A stretch of 20,279 nucleotides of DNA from Oscillospiraceae bacterium (GTDB lineage Bacteria > Bacillota > Clostridia > Oscillospirales > Oscillospiraceae), in NCBI GenBank assembly GCA_028708585.1, contig JAQVYO010000007.1, forward strand, positions 1-20,279, written 5' to 3'. Under the pieces are notes generated by a model. That model was given only the letters and a program-made list of their open reading frames with translations. It was not told where the DNA came from and searched no databases. Positions 13,035 to 20,279 of this stretch are shown in pieces (within the stretch, counting starts at the first letter, position 1; each line of letters opens with the position of its first letter). The position numbers and the translations under genes are program-made.

Positions 13035-14567
13035 TCACGGGCGGATCCCGCTTTCGGTGCGCACCCCCTGGGTGTAAAGGGCGGAAAGATACAGGATTAC
13101 GCCAAACAGAAGGACCGCAAGCACGGAAGGCATCGGGGCAAGCCCGCGATCCTGCAGTACCTGGAACAAAAGCCGCCCGCAAAGAAAAGTTAAAATGGTG
13201 GACAAGCCGGGGGAGACGATCCAGGTGAAGTAGCAGGGGCGCATTCCAGTTACCCGCATGAAATACACGGCGTTAAAAACGGCCCCCGCCGCGCTGCTGA
13301 CCACAAAACCGGCGATGAATCCATAAAGACCCACTCCGGGGATGGAGGTCCCAAAATAGGTAAAGGCCAGCTGAACGGCGTCGCAGACCAGCGAGCAGAC
13401 GGTCGCCGCATTCTGCCGTCCGATTCCATAGAGCGCATTGCCCAGCACGCTTTGATAGCAGGAAAACAGCACGCCGATGGATAAGGCCGGCAGATAGTCT
13501 CCTACCATGGGTTCCAGGAACAAAACCTGGCCCAAGGTGGGGCCGACAATGAGCAAAATCGCCAAAACGGGCATTACCAGAACCGAGGTGGACAAAAGGG
13601 CCTTGCTCACCCGTTGAGAAATTTCTTCGGTTCTGCCCAAAGCGGCGCTTTGGGCCAGCTTCGGCACCAAAACGGTGCAAAGGGCGCCGATGAACGCAAA
13701 GGGCAGGCAGAGCATGGGCAGCGCCATGCCGAACAGGACGCCAAAGGAGGCCATAGCCTCTGAAATGCTCCAGCCCGCCGCTACCAGCAGCTGGGGAATA
13801 AGGACGGCGTTCGCGGAAGACATCAGATTGCCGATCAAAGAATTTATGCCCACAGGCAGGGCAATTTTGCCGATGCTGCGGCGCAGGGCGGCGGAAGGGA
13901 GCGGATCCCCCTTGCATGTTCCGCCGGATTTGAGGCGGCGGCGGAACAAAAAGGACAGAGCCAGGGCGGAAAAAAGCTCGCAGATTACCATGCCCAGGAC
14001 CATCAGCCCCACCGCTACCTCGTTGTTTTGGGGGAGAAAGAAGACCAGAAGAGCCAAAACGGCAAACATGCGGACCAATTGTTCCGCCAGTTCCACCAGC
14101 GCGGGCGGCCGTACTTGCCCGGTGCCGTAAAAATAATGTTTATGGATGTTTTCAATGCCGGTCAGCAAAATGCAAGGCAGCAGCAGCAGAATGCTCATCT
14201 GGGTGCGGGCGTCGCCCAGCAGGTGGACCGAAATGGGATCGTACATCAAAACGGTGACGCAGGAGATCAGCAAAAACAAAAGCGCCAGATAAAAAAGGCT
14301 TTTGCGCAGCACCTGCCGCACGGCCCTTGTGTTGCCCAAGGCCTGATATTCCGCCGACAGCCGGGAGACGGAAACGGAAAGCCCCACTGAAACAATGGAA
14401 AGCACGCACCCGTACACTGGCAGGACCAGCTGGTATAAGCCCATGTTTTCCGCACCGATCAGCCGGCTTAAAAAAATTCGGTAGACGAAACCCAGAATTT
14501 GAGAGATAATGCCGGTGATGGTCAGCACCAGCGTTCCATACAGCATGGATGTGCGATCTAGTTTCAA
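13035..14567 (-). CDS. SpoVB-family polysaccharide/lipid flippase (MATE-MOP superfamily)
   Basis: The protein has 510 residues and about 14 predicted membrane helices. The N-terminus (ILGFVYRIFLSRLIGAENMG) is typical of stage V sporulation protein B and related MurJ-like members of the MOP exporter superfamily. In B. subtilis SpoVB is needed for spore cortex peptidoglycan synthesis, presumably flipping lipid-linked precursors. The family also has paralogues in vegetative cells, so spoVB itself is not certain. The start is a TTG at 14567, supported by a gaggggggg RBS about 9 bases upstream and by family N-termini; an in-frame ATG 7 codons later would cut into the first helix. It ends 112 bases before the methyltransferase gene and may be co-transcribed with it. 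Confidence 0.85.
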   Translation of the reverse strand: MKLDRTSMLYGTLVLTITGIISQILGFVYRIFLSRLIGAENMGLYQLVLPVYGCVLSIVSVGLSVSVSRLSAEYQALGNTRAVRQVLRKSLFYLALLFLLISCVTVLMYDPISVHLLGDARTQMSILLLLPCILLTGIENIHKHYFYGTGQVRPPALVELAEQLVRMFAVLALLVFFLPQNNEVAVGLMVLGMVICELFSALALSFLFRRRLKSGGTCKGDPLPSAALRRSIGKIALPVGINSLIGNLMSSANAVLIPQLLVAAGWSISEAMASFGVLFGMALPMLCLPFAFIGALCTVLVPKLAQSAALGRTEEISQRVSKALLSTSVLVMPVLAILLIVGPTLGQVLFLEPMVGDYLPALSIGVLFSCYQSVLGNALYGIGRQNAATVCSLVCDAVQLAFTYFGTSIPGVGLYGFIAGFVVSSAAGAVFNAVYFMRVTGMRPCYFTWIVSPGLSTILTFLCGRLLFQVLQDRGLAPMPSVLAVLLFGVILYLSALYTQGVRTESGIRP

Positions 14568-14635
14568 TGTGCCGCCCCCCCTCGGGAGAAGCCTATGCGA
14601 TGTCCCGGAAAATCAGAATCGGATCGGCAAAATCT

Positions 14636-14665
14636 TTGACAAACCAGAAAGAGCTGATGTATGAT
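14636..14665 (+). promoter_or_regulatory. Promoter of the DUF554 gene
   Basis: TTGACA (14636-14641) and TATGAT (14660-14665) have an 18-base spacer, about 38 bases before the ATG at 14704. Confidence 0.65.
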
Positions 14666-14703
14666 ACTACTGCTATTTTGGCGAAAAAGGGCGGGAAAAT
14701 TTT

Positions 14704-15411
14704 ATGATTGCAACATTGATTAATGTTGGGCTGGTGCTGCTGGGCAGCATCCTGGGGATGCTGCTCCGGGGCAAAATCAGCGACCGGGCGGCTTCGGGAG
14801 TGACCCGGGCGGTGGCCTTGGGCGTGATGGTAATCGGACTGCAGTCCGCCCTCAAAACCCAAGACGCCCTGTGTGTGATTATTTGTCTCGTGGCGGGGAC
14901 GCTGCTGGGAGAATGGGCCCGCATTGAAGACCGGTTGGACGGTATGGGAGAACTGCTGCAGAACAAGCTGGTCAAAAAGGGGGAAAACAGCCGGTTTACC
15001 GAAGGGTTCGTTTCCGCCTCGGTGCTGTTTTGCGTTGGCTCCATGGCCATTATGGGCAGCTTGGAGGCGGGCCTCAACCACAATTACATGATCCTCGTTT
15101 CCAAGGGCGTCATCGACGGTATTACCTCCATCACACTTGCGGCGACCATGGGCCTGGGCGTGGCCTTTTCCGCTGGCGCGATCTTCTTGTACCAGGGCGG
15201 TCTGACTTTGCTGGCTTCAGTGGTGGGTCCGCTTTTATCCAGCGCCGGCATCAATGAGCTTTCCGCCACCGGCGGCGCCATGATGATTGCCATCTCCTTC
15301 AATATGCTGGGTTTTGGGAAAGAAAAAATCCGGGTGGGAAACATGCTGCCCTCCATCTTTTTGCCGTTTTTTTATCTGCCCCTTGCGGATCTTTTGGTCA
15401 GGCTGTTTTAA
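14704..15411 (+). CDS. DUF554 family membrane protein (YqgA/YdfK-like)
   Basis: The protein has 235 residues and about seven hydrophobic helices. Characteristic DUF554 segments are the N-terminal ATLINVGLVLLGSILGMLLR, LGEWARIEDRLD, FVSASVLFCVGSMAIMGSLE and SKGVIDGITSITLAATMG. The internal similarity of the two halves is typical of the family. Its function is unknown; a transport role is often assumed. It is divergent from the SpoVB-family gene, with a good promoter at 14636-14665 but a poor ribosome binding site. Its stop codon is followed at once by an AT-only inverted repeat. Confidence 0.88.
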   Translation: MIATLINVGLVLLGSILGMLLRGKISDRAASGVTRAVALGVMVIGLQSALKTQDALCVIICLVAGTLLGEWARIEDRLDGMGELLQNKLVKKGENSRFTEGFVSASVLFCVGSMAIMGSLEAGLNHNYMILVSKGVIDGITSITLAATMGLGVAFSAGAIFLYQGGLTLLASVVGPLLSSAGINELSATGGAMMIAISFNMLGFGKEKIRVGNMLPSIFLPFFYLPLADLLVRLF

Positions 15412-15436
15412 TATATTCATTAAACGATGAATATAT
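15411..15436. repeat. AT-only 10-bp inverted repeat after the DUF554 gene
   Basis: ATATATTCAT (15411-15420) and ATGAATATAT (15427-15436) form a perfect stem with a 6-base loop. As a terminator it would be weak. The TGAAT/ATTCA cores make it a possible ARG-box-like element ahead of argG. Confidence 0.5.
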
Positions 15437-15450
15437 TGAATAAATATTAT
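15437..15450. promoter_or_regulatory. Weak ARG-box-like site upstream of argG
   Basis: TGAAT-AAAT-ATTAT matches the left half of the ArgR consensus TGAAT-N4-ATTCA fully and the right half at three of five positions. It lies about 88 bases upstream of the better box. Confidence 0.35.
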
Positions 15451-15523
15451 CCCCGGGATTGGCTTTTGACTGGTATAATGCATAGTACACAATAAATGAT
15501 GTGGATTCCAGAGAATAATCTAC

Positions 15524-15552
15524 TTGCATATTCATTCATGCCGTGTTAAAAT
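15524..15552 (+). promoter_or_regulatory. argG promoter overlapped by an ARG box
   Basis: TTGCAT (15524-15529) and TAAAAT (15547-15552) are 17 bases apart. The 14-mer TGCAT-ATTC-ATTCA (15525-15538) fits the ArgR/AhrC operator TGAAT-N4-ATTCA with one mismatch and covers the -35. Repression by arginine-bound ArgR is the likely outcome. A second, extended -10 element (TGGTATAAT, 15471-15479) lies upstream and could be an additional start. Confidence 0.65.
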
Positions 15553-15588
15553 GGCACCACTGAAAAACACAAGGGAGGGCGTAAAACC

Positions 15589-16803
15589 ATGCAGGAAATT
15601 CAAAAAGTTGTGTTGGCTTATTCCGGAGGGCTGGATACCTCCGTCATCATTCCCTGGCTGAAAGAGCATTATAATAACTGCGAAGTGGTTGCGGTGGCCG
15701 CCGATGTGGGACAGGGCATGGGCGAATTGGAGGGCCTTCAGGAAAAGGCCGTCAAAACCGGCGCTTCCAAATTATATGTGGAGCATCTCACGGACGAGTT
15801 TGTAAACGACTATATTATCCCCACCGTGCAGGCGGGCGCAAGCTACGAGGGATATCTTCTGGGCACCTCCTTTGCCCGGCCGGTTATCGCCAAGCGGATC
15901 GCGGAGATCGCCCTCCAGGAAGGAGCGGACGCAATTGCCCACGGATGCACGGGGAAGGGAAACGATCAGGTGCGCTTTGAGCTGGCTCTCAAGACCTTTG
16001 CGCCCCAGATGAAGATCATCGCCCCCTGGCGCGTCTGGGAGCTGAAAAGCAGGGAAGAGGAAATCGCCTATGCCGAGGCCCGCAACGTCCCTTTGAAGAT
16101 CACAAGAGAGACCAACTACTCCAAGGATAAGAATATCTGGCATTTGAGCCATGAAGGGTTGGATCTGGAAGACCCGGGAAACGAGCCGGTGTACGGCCGG
16201 ATTCTGGAAATGGGCGTTACTCCGGAGAAGGCGCCGGATGTGCCTGCTTATGTCACGGTGGAATTTGAAAAGGGTGTCCCCATGGCGGTGGACGGCAGAA
16301 AGATGAGCTGCACCGACGTGATTTTAACGCTCAATCAGCTGGGGGGAGAAAACGGCGTCGGCATTTTGGACTTGGTGGAAAACCGTTTGGTGGGCATGAA
16401 GAGCCGCGGCGTATACGAAACGCCGGGCGGCACCATTTTATACAAAGCCCACGAGGTGCTGGAAAGCATTACGCTGGACAAAGATACCGCCCATGAGAAA
16501 ACCCGCTTGGGAGTGACATTTGCCGAGCTGGTTTACAACGGACAGTGGTATACCCCCTTAAGAGAGGCGCTGACCGCATTTGTGGAAAAGACCCAGGAGC
16601 CGGTTACCGGAAGGGTACGGCTGAAACTTTACAAGGGCAATGTGACCCCCGCCGGCGTCTGGTCCCCCAATTCCTTATACAGCGAAGACATTGCCACCTT
16701 TGGCGAAAGCGATTATGATCAGATGGATTCCCAGGGGTTTATCAATCTTTACGGTCTTCCCAACAAGGTGCGGGCCATGATGCTGAAAAAACAGGGGAAA
16801 TAA
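15589..16803 (+). CDS. argG: Argininosuccinate synthase
   Basis: The protein has 404 residues, the normal length. It joins citrulline and aspartate with ATP to make argininosuccinate in the cytosol. The ATP pyrophosphatase loop [12 protein letters not shown] is at residues 8-19, and the signature [15 protein letters not shown] near 122 is conserved. The aspartate/citrulline site segments ([31 protein letters not shown]) are present. The ATG at 15589 has a gggagg RBS at about 8-9 bases. It is the first gene of the arginine cluster, with argH 25 bases downstream. Expression is probably controlled by ArgR at 15525-15538. Confidence 0.97.
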   Translation: MQEIQKVVLAYSGGLDTSVIIPWLKEHYNNCEVVAVAADVGQGMGELEGLQEKAVKTGASKLYVEHLTDEFVNDYIIPTVQAGASYEGYLLGTSFARPVIAKRIAEIALQEGADAIAHGCTGKGNDQVRFELALKTFAPQMKIIAPWRVWELKSREEEIAYAEARNVPLKITRETNYSKDKNIWHLSHEGLDLEDPGNEPVYGRILEMGVTPEKAPDVPAYVTVEFEKGVPMAVDGRKMSCTDVILTLNQLGGENGVGILDLVENRLVGMKSRGVYETPGGTILYKAHEVLESITLDKDTAHEKTRLGVTFAELVYNGQWYTPLREALTAFVEKTQEPVTGRVRLKLYKGNVTPAGVWSPNSLYSEDIATFGESDYDQMDSQGFINLYGLPNKVRAMMLKKQGK

Positions 16804-16828
16804 CCCCGTTGAAAAGGAGCAAGGGAAT

Positions 16829-18214
16829 ATGAAGCTTTGGGCCGGACGGTTTCACAAGGAAACCGATGAAAAAGTGGATGATTTCAATTCCTCCATCGGG
16901 TTTGACGCGCGGCTGTACCGGGAAGACATTGCCGGAAGCATCGCCCATGCCACCATGCTGGGGGAACAGGGGATCATTGATCCCGGGGAGGCAAGGGCCA
17001 TTGTGGCGGGGCTTGCCTCCATTCGGGAAGACATTGAGGCGGGCAAGGTCTCTTTTTCCGTTGACAATGAAGATATCCACATGAACATCGAGACACTGCT
17101 CACCGGGCGCATCGGCGCCACCGGCAAACGGCTGCACACCGCCAGAAGCCGGAACGACCAGGTGGCGGTGGATTTTAAGCTGTATCTCAAAAAGGAAGCC
17201 CTCTCCATCCGGTCGCTGGTGATGGATCTGATGGAGGTTCTGGCCCGGAAAGCGGAGGGAACGATGGAGACCGTGATGCCGGGGTATACCCATCTGCAGC
17301 GGGCGCAGCCCACCACCTTTGCCCATTACATGATGGCCTACGCCAACATGCTCCGGCGGGATGTGACCCGGCTGGAGGACTGCCGGGAGCGGATGGACGA
17401 ATGCCCCCTGGGCAGCGGAGCCCTTGCCTCCACCACCTACCCGGTGGACCGGCAGAGGACGGCCCGGCTGCTGGGCTTTTCCAGGGTAACGGAAAACAGC
17501 CTGGATGGGGTTTCCGACCGGGACTTTGCCATTGAGATGTGTTCCGCCTTGTCCGTTCTCATGATGCATTTATCCCGGTTTTCCGAGGAGCTGATCTTAT
17601 GGTGCTCCTGGGAGTTTCGGTTTATCGAGCTGGACGACGCCTATTCCACCGGTTCCTCCATCATGCCTCAGAAGAAAAATCCCGATGTGGCCGAGCTGGT
17701 GCGGGGCAAGACCGGGAGAGTTTATGGCGCGCTGACGACCCTGCTGACTTTGATGAAGGGGCTTCCTCTGGCTTACAACAAGGACATGCAGGAAGACAAA
17801 GAGGCGGTGTTTGACGCGGTGGACACGGTAAAGCGGTGCCTTCCCGTTTTTTCCGCTATGATTGATACGCTGACGGTGAAGCCGGAGGCCATGAAAGCGG
17901 CCGCGTCCCGGGGATTCATCAACGCTACCGACTGCGCGGATTATCTGGTGCGAAAAGGTATTCCCTTCCGGGACGCATATGGCATCGTGGGCAGGCTGGT
18001 TTCCCTGTGCATGGATAAAGGGAAAAATTTGGAAGATTTGCCGCTTTCCGACTTTCGGTCGGTTTCCGAGGCCTTTGGGCCGGACGTTTATGAGGCGCTG
18101 GACCTGCGAACCTGCGTCCAGCGGCGAAACGTGGAAGGAGGGCCTGCCCGGTCCGCGGTGGAAAAACAGATCGGTTCCATCCGGTCCTTTCTGGAATCCA
18201 GAAAAAACCCGTAA
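16829..18214 (+). CDS. argH: Argininosuccinate lyase
   Basis: The protein has 461 residues, typical for the family. It splits argininosuccinate into arginine and fumarate. The N-terminal LWAGRF is characteristic. TARSRNDQV near residue 110, the GYTHLQRAQP segment near 150, and the flexible catalytic loop GSSIMPQKKNPD (residues 275-286) carrying the catalytic serine are all intact. It lies 25 bases after argG with an aaggag/aaggg RBS and is surely in the same transcript. A 258-base gap follows before argC. Confidence 0.97.
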   Translation: MKLWAGRFHKETDEKVDDFNSSIGFDARLYREDIAGSIAHATMLGEQGIIDPGEARAIVAGLASIREDIEAGKVSFSVDNEDIHMNIETLLTGRIGATGKRLHTARSRNDQVAVDFKLYLKKEALSIRSLVMDLMEVLARKAEGTMETVMPGYTHLQRAQPTTFAHYMMAYANMLRRDVTRLEDCRERMDECPLGSGALASTTYPVDRQRTARLLGFSRVTENSLDGVSDRDFAIEMCSALSVLMMHLSRFSEELILWCSWEFRFIELDDAYSTGSSIMPQKKNPDVAELVRGKTGRVYGALTTLLTLMKGLPLAYNKDMQEDKEAVFDAVDTVKRCLPVFSAMIDTLTVKPEAMKAAASRGFINATDCADYLVRKGIPFRDAYGIVGRLVSLCMDKGKNLEDLPLSDFRSVSEAFGPDVYEALDLRTCVQRRNVEGGPARSAVEKQIGSIRSFLESRKNP

Positions 18215-18302
18215 CCCGTTTGCTTTGAGGCGGGATCGGACTTTTTGTTGAAAAAAACAGGAAAAATACCATAAAAACAACCATTTGGGGCGGATTTGGC
18301 GC

Positions 18303-18308
18303 TATAAT
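18303..18308 (+). promoter_or_regulatory. Possible internal promoter ahead of argC
   Basis: A perfect TATAAT in a GC-rich surround, but with no convincing -35 (accatt at 17 bases). If used, argC would have a leader of about 160 bases containing the CGGTTCC/GGAACCG inverted repeat. Confidence 0.3.
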
Positions 18309-18472
18309 AAAAAGGCAAAAAGAAAGCGCTTCCACGGCGGACAGGCAGGATTCCGGAGGCGAGGCCGAATGGCCCCCTTAAAAACCGGTTCCCCGCTCCA
18401 GACACCCGGATTGGAACAGGCTTTGGGCGGCCCGGAACCGCGGCGCGGAATTGGCGGAAAGGCGTGAAAAAG

Positions 18473-19429
18473 ATGAAACCGAAAATTTTTATTGATGGCC
18501 GGGAGGGGACTACAGGCCTTCAGATTTACGACCGGCTGGGCGGCAGGGAGGATATTGAGCTGCTTGCGATTGAGGAAGGACTGCGCAAGGACGAACGAGA
18601 GCGCCGGCGGCTGCTGAACGCCGCCGATCTGGTTTTCCTCTGCCTGCCGGACGACGCCGCCAGGCAGGCGGTTTCTTTGATTGAGAATTCCCATACCCGG
18701 GTTATCGACGCATCCACCGCCCATAGGACGGCGCCCGGCTGGGTTTACGGGTTCCCGGAGCTTTCCGCTGCCCAGAGAATCGCCATTGCCCAGGCGGGGC
18801 GGGTGGCGAACCCCGGGTGCCACGCGTCTGGCTTTATTTCTCTTGTGTACCCGCTGCTGCGGATCGGTCTTCTGCCGGACGACGCGGAGCTGACCTGCTT
18901 TTCCCTGACAGGATACAGCGGCGGCGGTAAAAAAATGATCGCGGATTATGAAAAAAAGCCCCGCAGGCCCGCTCTGGATGCGCCCCGGATTTACGGACTT
19001 TCTTTGCGGCACAAGCATTTAAAGGAAATGACAGCTGTGACCGGACTGGCCCGCCCGCCGGTTTTCTGCCCGGTGGTGGCGGACTATTACAAAGGCATGG
19101 CCACCGCCGTGGCGCTGTTCCGGAATCAGTTAAAGGGCGGACCCGGCCCCGAGGAGCTGCAAAAACGGCTGACTGAATATTATGCGGGGCAGGCCCTGGT
19201 CCATGTGGCTCCTTTTATGGGAGAAGGGATTTTGGCGGATCCGGGTTTTTTGGAAGCCAACGCCGCCGCCGGGGAAAACGACCTGGAGATTTTTGTCTGC
19301 GGGAACCAGGAACAAATGATCCTCGTTTCCCGCTTTGACAATTTGGGCAAGGGAGCGTCCGGCGCGGCGGTGCAGAACATGAATCTGATGCTGGGGTTTG
19401 AGGAAACCAAGGGGCTGCAGCCGTCTTAA
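18473..19429 (+). CDS. argC: N-acetyl-gamma-glutamyl-phosphate reductase, type 2
   Basis: The protein has 318 residues, fitting the shorter type 2 ArgC (about 310) and not the 340-350-residue type 1. The NADP-binding start is KIFIDGREGTTGLQI. The catalytic cysteine is C116 in VANPGCHASG, with FSLTGYSGGGKKM downstream and the C-terminal GNQEQMILVSRFDNLGKGASG. It reduces N-acetylglutamyl phosphate to the semialdehyde. The ATG at 18473 is preferred to the GTG at 18464, because the ggaaagg lies too close to the latter. It stands 258 bases after argH and 215 bases before argJ, wider gaps than inside argGH, so separate regulation is possible. Confidence 0.94.
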   Translation: MKPKIFIDGREGTTGLQIYDRLGGREDIELLAIEEGLRKDERERRRLLNAADLVFLCLPDDAARQAVSLIENSHTRVIDASTAHRTAPGWVYGFPELSAAQRIAIAQAGRVANPGCHASGFISLVYPLLRIGLLPDDAELTCFSLTGYSGGGKKMIADYEKKPRRPALDAPRIYGLSLRHKHLKEMTAVTGLARPPVFCPVVADYYKGMATAVALFRNQLKGGPGPEELQKRLTEYYAGQALVHVAPFMGEGILADPGFLEANAAAGENDLEIFVCGNQEQMILVSRFDNLGKGASGAAVQNMNLMLGFEETKGLQPS

Positions 19430-19449
19430 GGGATATCATCCCTTGGGTA

Positions 19450-19477
19450 CGAACCGAAACCGGAGAAGTTCGGTTCG
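19450..19477 (+). repeat. Perfect 9-bp hairpin in the argC-argJ gap
   Basis: CGAACCGAA (19450-19458) pairs with TTCGGTTCG (19469-19477) around a 10-base loop. No T-run follows, so it is more likely an mRNA structure (processing or stability) than a terminator. The whole gap 19430-19644 has no supported gene. Confidence 0.6.
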
Positions 19478-19644
19478 ATCGCCCGGTTTCGCGTCCGTTT
19501 GGCGGCGGGCCGAGGCGGTGGTCTGCCGCTGGCGGAACCCGAAGGTTTTGGGCGGACAAAAAACCGGCGGCTTCGACAATCCGCAAGAACGGCCCTGGGC
19601 GCAGCCGCGGCCGGGAAGGCCGGATTTCATCGGGAGGAATAATC

Positions 19645-20279
19645 GTGAAGGAACTGACAGGCGGCGTTGCGGCCGCAAAAGGATTTACCGCCGCGGGGAT
19701 TCACTGCGGTGTGAAAAATAAGAACGCCGGGAAAAAAGACCTGGCGCTGATCGTTTCCGACTGCCCCTGCGCGGCGGCGGGGGTTTACACCCGCAACCGG
19801 GTTAAGGCGGATCCGGTTTTCGTGACCATGGAGAATCTGCGGTCCGGGAGCGCCAGGGCGGTTGTCTGCAACAGCGGAAACGCCAACGCCTGCGCGCCAA
19901 ACGGAAGAGAAAACGCCCTGCGCATGTGCGAAGCGGCGGCGGCGGCGCTTCATATTGCGCCGGAAGAGGTGGCGGTGGCTTCCACCGGCGTCATCGGAAA
20001 GACGCTGGACATCGCGGCGGTGGAGGCGGGAATCCCTTTGGCGGCGGCGGCCCTTTCCCGGGACGGATCGGAGGATGCGGCCCAGGCCATTATGACCACG
20101 GACACGGTGAAAAAGGAGCTTGCCCTTTCGCTGACCTTGGGCGGCAAACCCGTCGTTTTGGGCGGCATTGCCAAAGGATCCGGTATGATCCACCCCAATA
20201 TGGGTACCATGCTGTGCTTTATCACTTCGGATGTGAACATTTCGGCGGATCTTTTGGCCGAAGCACTTTCCGACAATAC
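19645..20279 (+). CDS. argJ: Bifunctional ornithine acetyltransferase / N-acetylglutamate synthase (partial, cut by window end)
   Basis: The first 211 residues are present. The start is a GTG at 19645 with gggagga about 8 bases upstream. The ArgJ landmarks CNSGNANA (about 75-82), STGVIGK (about 113-119) and KGSGMIHPNMGTML (about 177-190) are visible. Thr188 in the last is the nucleophile that appears after self-cleavage into alpha and beta chains; the residue before it is Gly where Ala is common. It transfers acetyl from N-acetylornithine to glutamate, recycling the acetyl group. Whether it also uses acetyl-CoA cannot be read from sequence. The gene continues past 20279, and argB and argD would be expected next. 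Confidence 0.95.
   Translation, partial: MKELTGGVAAAKGFTAAGIHCGVKNKNAGKKDLALIVSDCPCAAAGVYTRNRVKADPVFVTMENLRSGSARAVVCNSGNANACAPNGRENALRMCEAAAAALHIAPEEVAVASTGVIGKTLDIAAVEAGIPLAAAALSRDGSEDAAQAIMTTDTVKKELALSLTLGGKPVVLGGIAKGSGMIHPNMGTMLCFITSDVNISADLLAEALSDN

Noticed and set aside
18425..18460. GGAACCGCG resembling the core of a T-box (GGNACCGCG)
   Set aside because: No upstream stem I with specifier loop could be recognised, and no terminator with a T-run follows before argC, so a T-box riboswitch is not supported.
1..20279. CRISPR arrays, rRNA genes, complete insertion sequences
   Set aside because: No regularly spaced direct repeats of CRISPR type, no rRNA segments and no transposase frames were seen.

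Overview
The window looks like a chromosomal segment of a moderately GC-rich, spore-forming Firmicute of the class Clostridia, probably an Oscillospiraceae/Ruminococcaceae-type organism. This inference rests on the sporulation genes spmA, spmB and a spoVB-type flippase, AbrB, strong AGGAGG-type ribosome binding sites, TTGACA/TATAAT promoters, an RsiV-like anti-sigma factor, and a butyryl-CoA-dehydrogenase-type acyl-CoA dehydrogenase. No species can be named from the sequence alone.

Left part (1-4230): a Gly/Ser/Asn-rich protein of unknown function (335-961, +), then a minus-strand block of transcription-related genes. These are a CarD-family regulator, an ECF sigma factor overlapping its membrane anti-sigma factor, and a GreA-family elongation factor. 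The sigma gene has an ECF-type promoter just upstream, which suggests autoregulation.

Island (about 4231-6440): AT-richer and full of remnants. It holds a reverse transcriptase pseudogene with an internal deletion, an intact Phd-Doc toxin-antitoxin pair, and a VbhA-like Fic antitoxin followed by a frameshifted Fic toxin. It ends beside a minus-strand tRNA pair: a complete tRNA-Thr(CGT) and a 3'-truncated tRNA-Met(CAT) lying directly behind an intact promoter.

Middle (7000-12930): an acyl-CoA dehydrogenase with a strong promoter and a candidate regulator site, followed by a MarR-family regulator. Next is a 503-bp convergent intergenic region carrying six DnaA-box-like nonamers arranged as two equally spaced triads, bracketed by a 12-bp direct repeat. 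This is the most unusual non-coding signal in the window. Then come spmA-spmB (-), abrB (+), and rsmI and a TrmN6-type methyltransferase (-). The last three genes keep the arrangement of the Bacillus subtilis yabB-yabC-abrB region.

Right part (13035-20279): a SpoVB-family flippase (-), a divergent DUF554 membrane protein (+), and the arginine cluster argG-argH-argC-argJ (+), with argJ cut by the window edge. argC and argJ form N-acetylornithine/N-acetylglutamate intermediates; argG and argH convert citrulline to arginine. The argG promoter is overlapped by an ARG-box-like operator, so ArgR control is likely.
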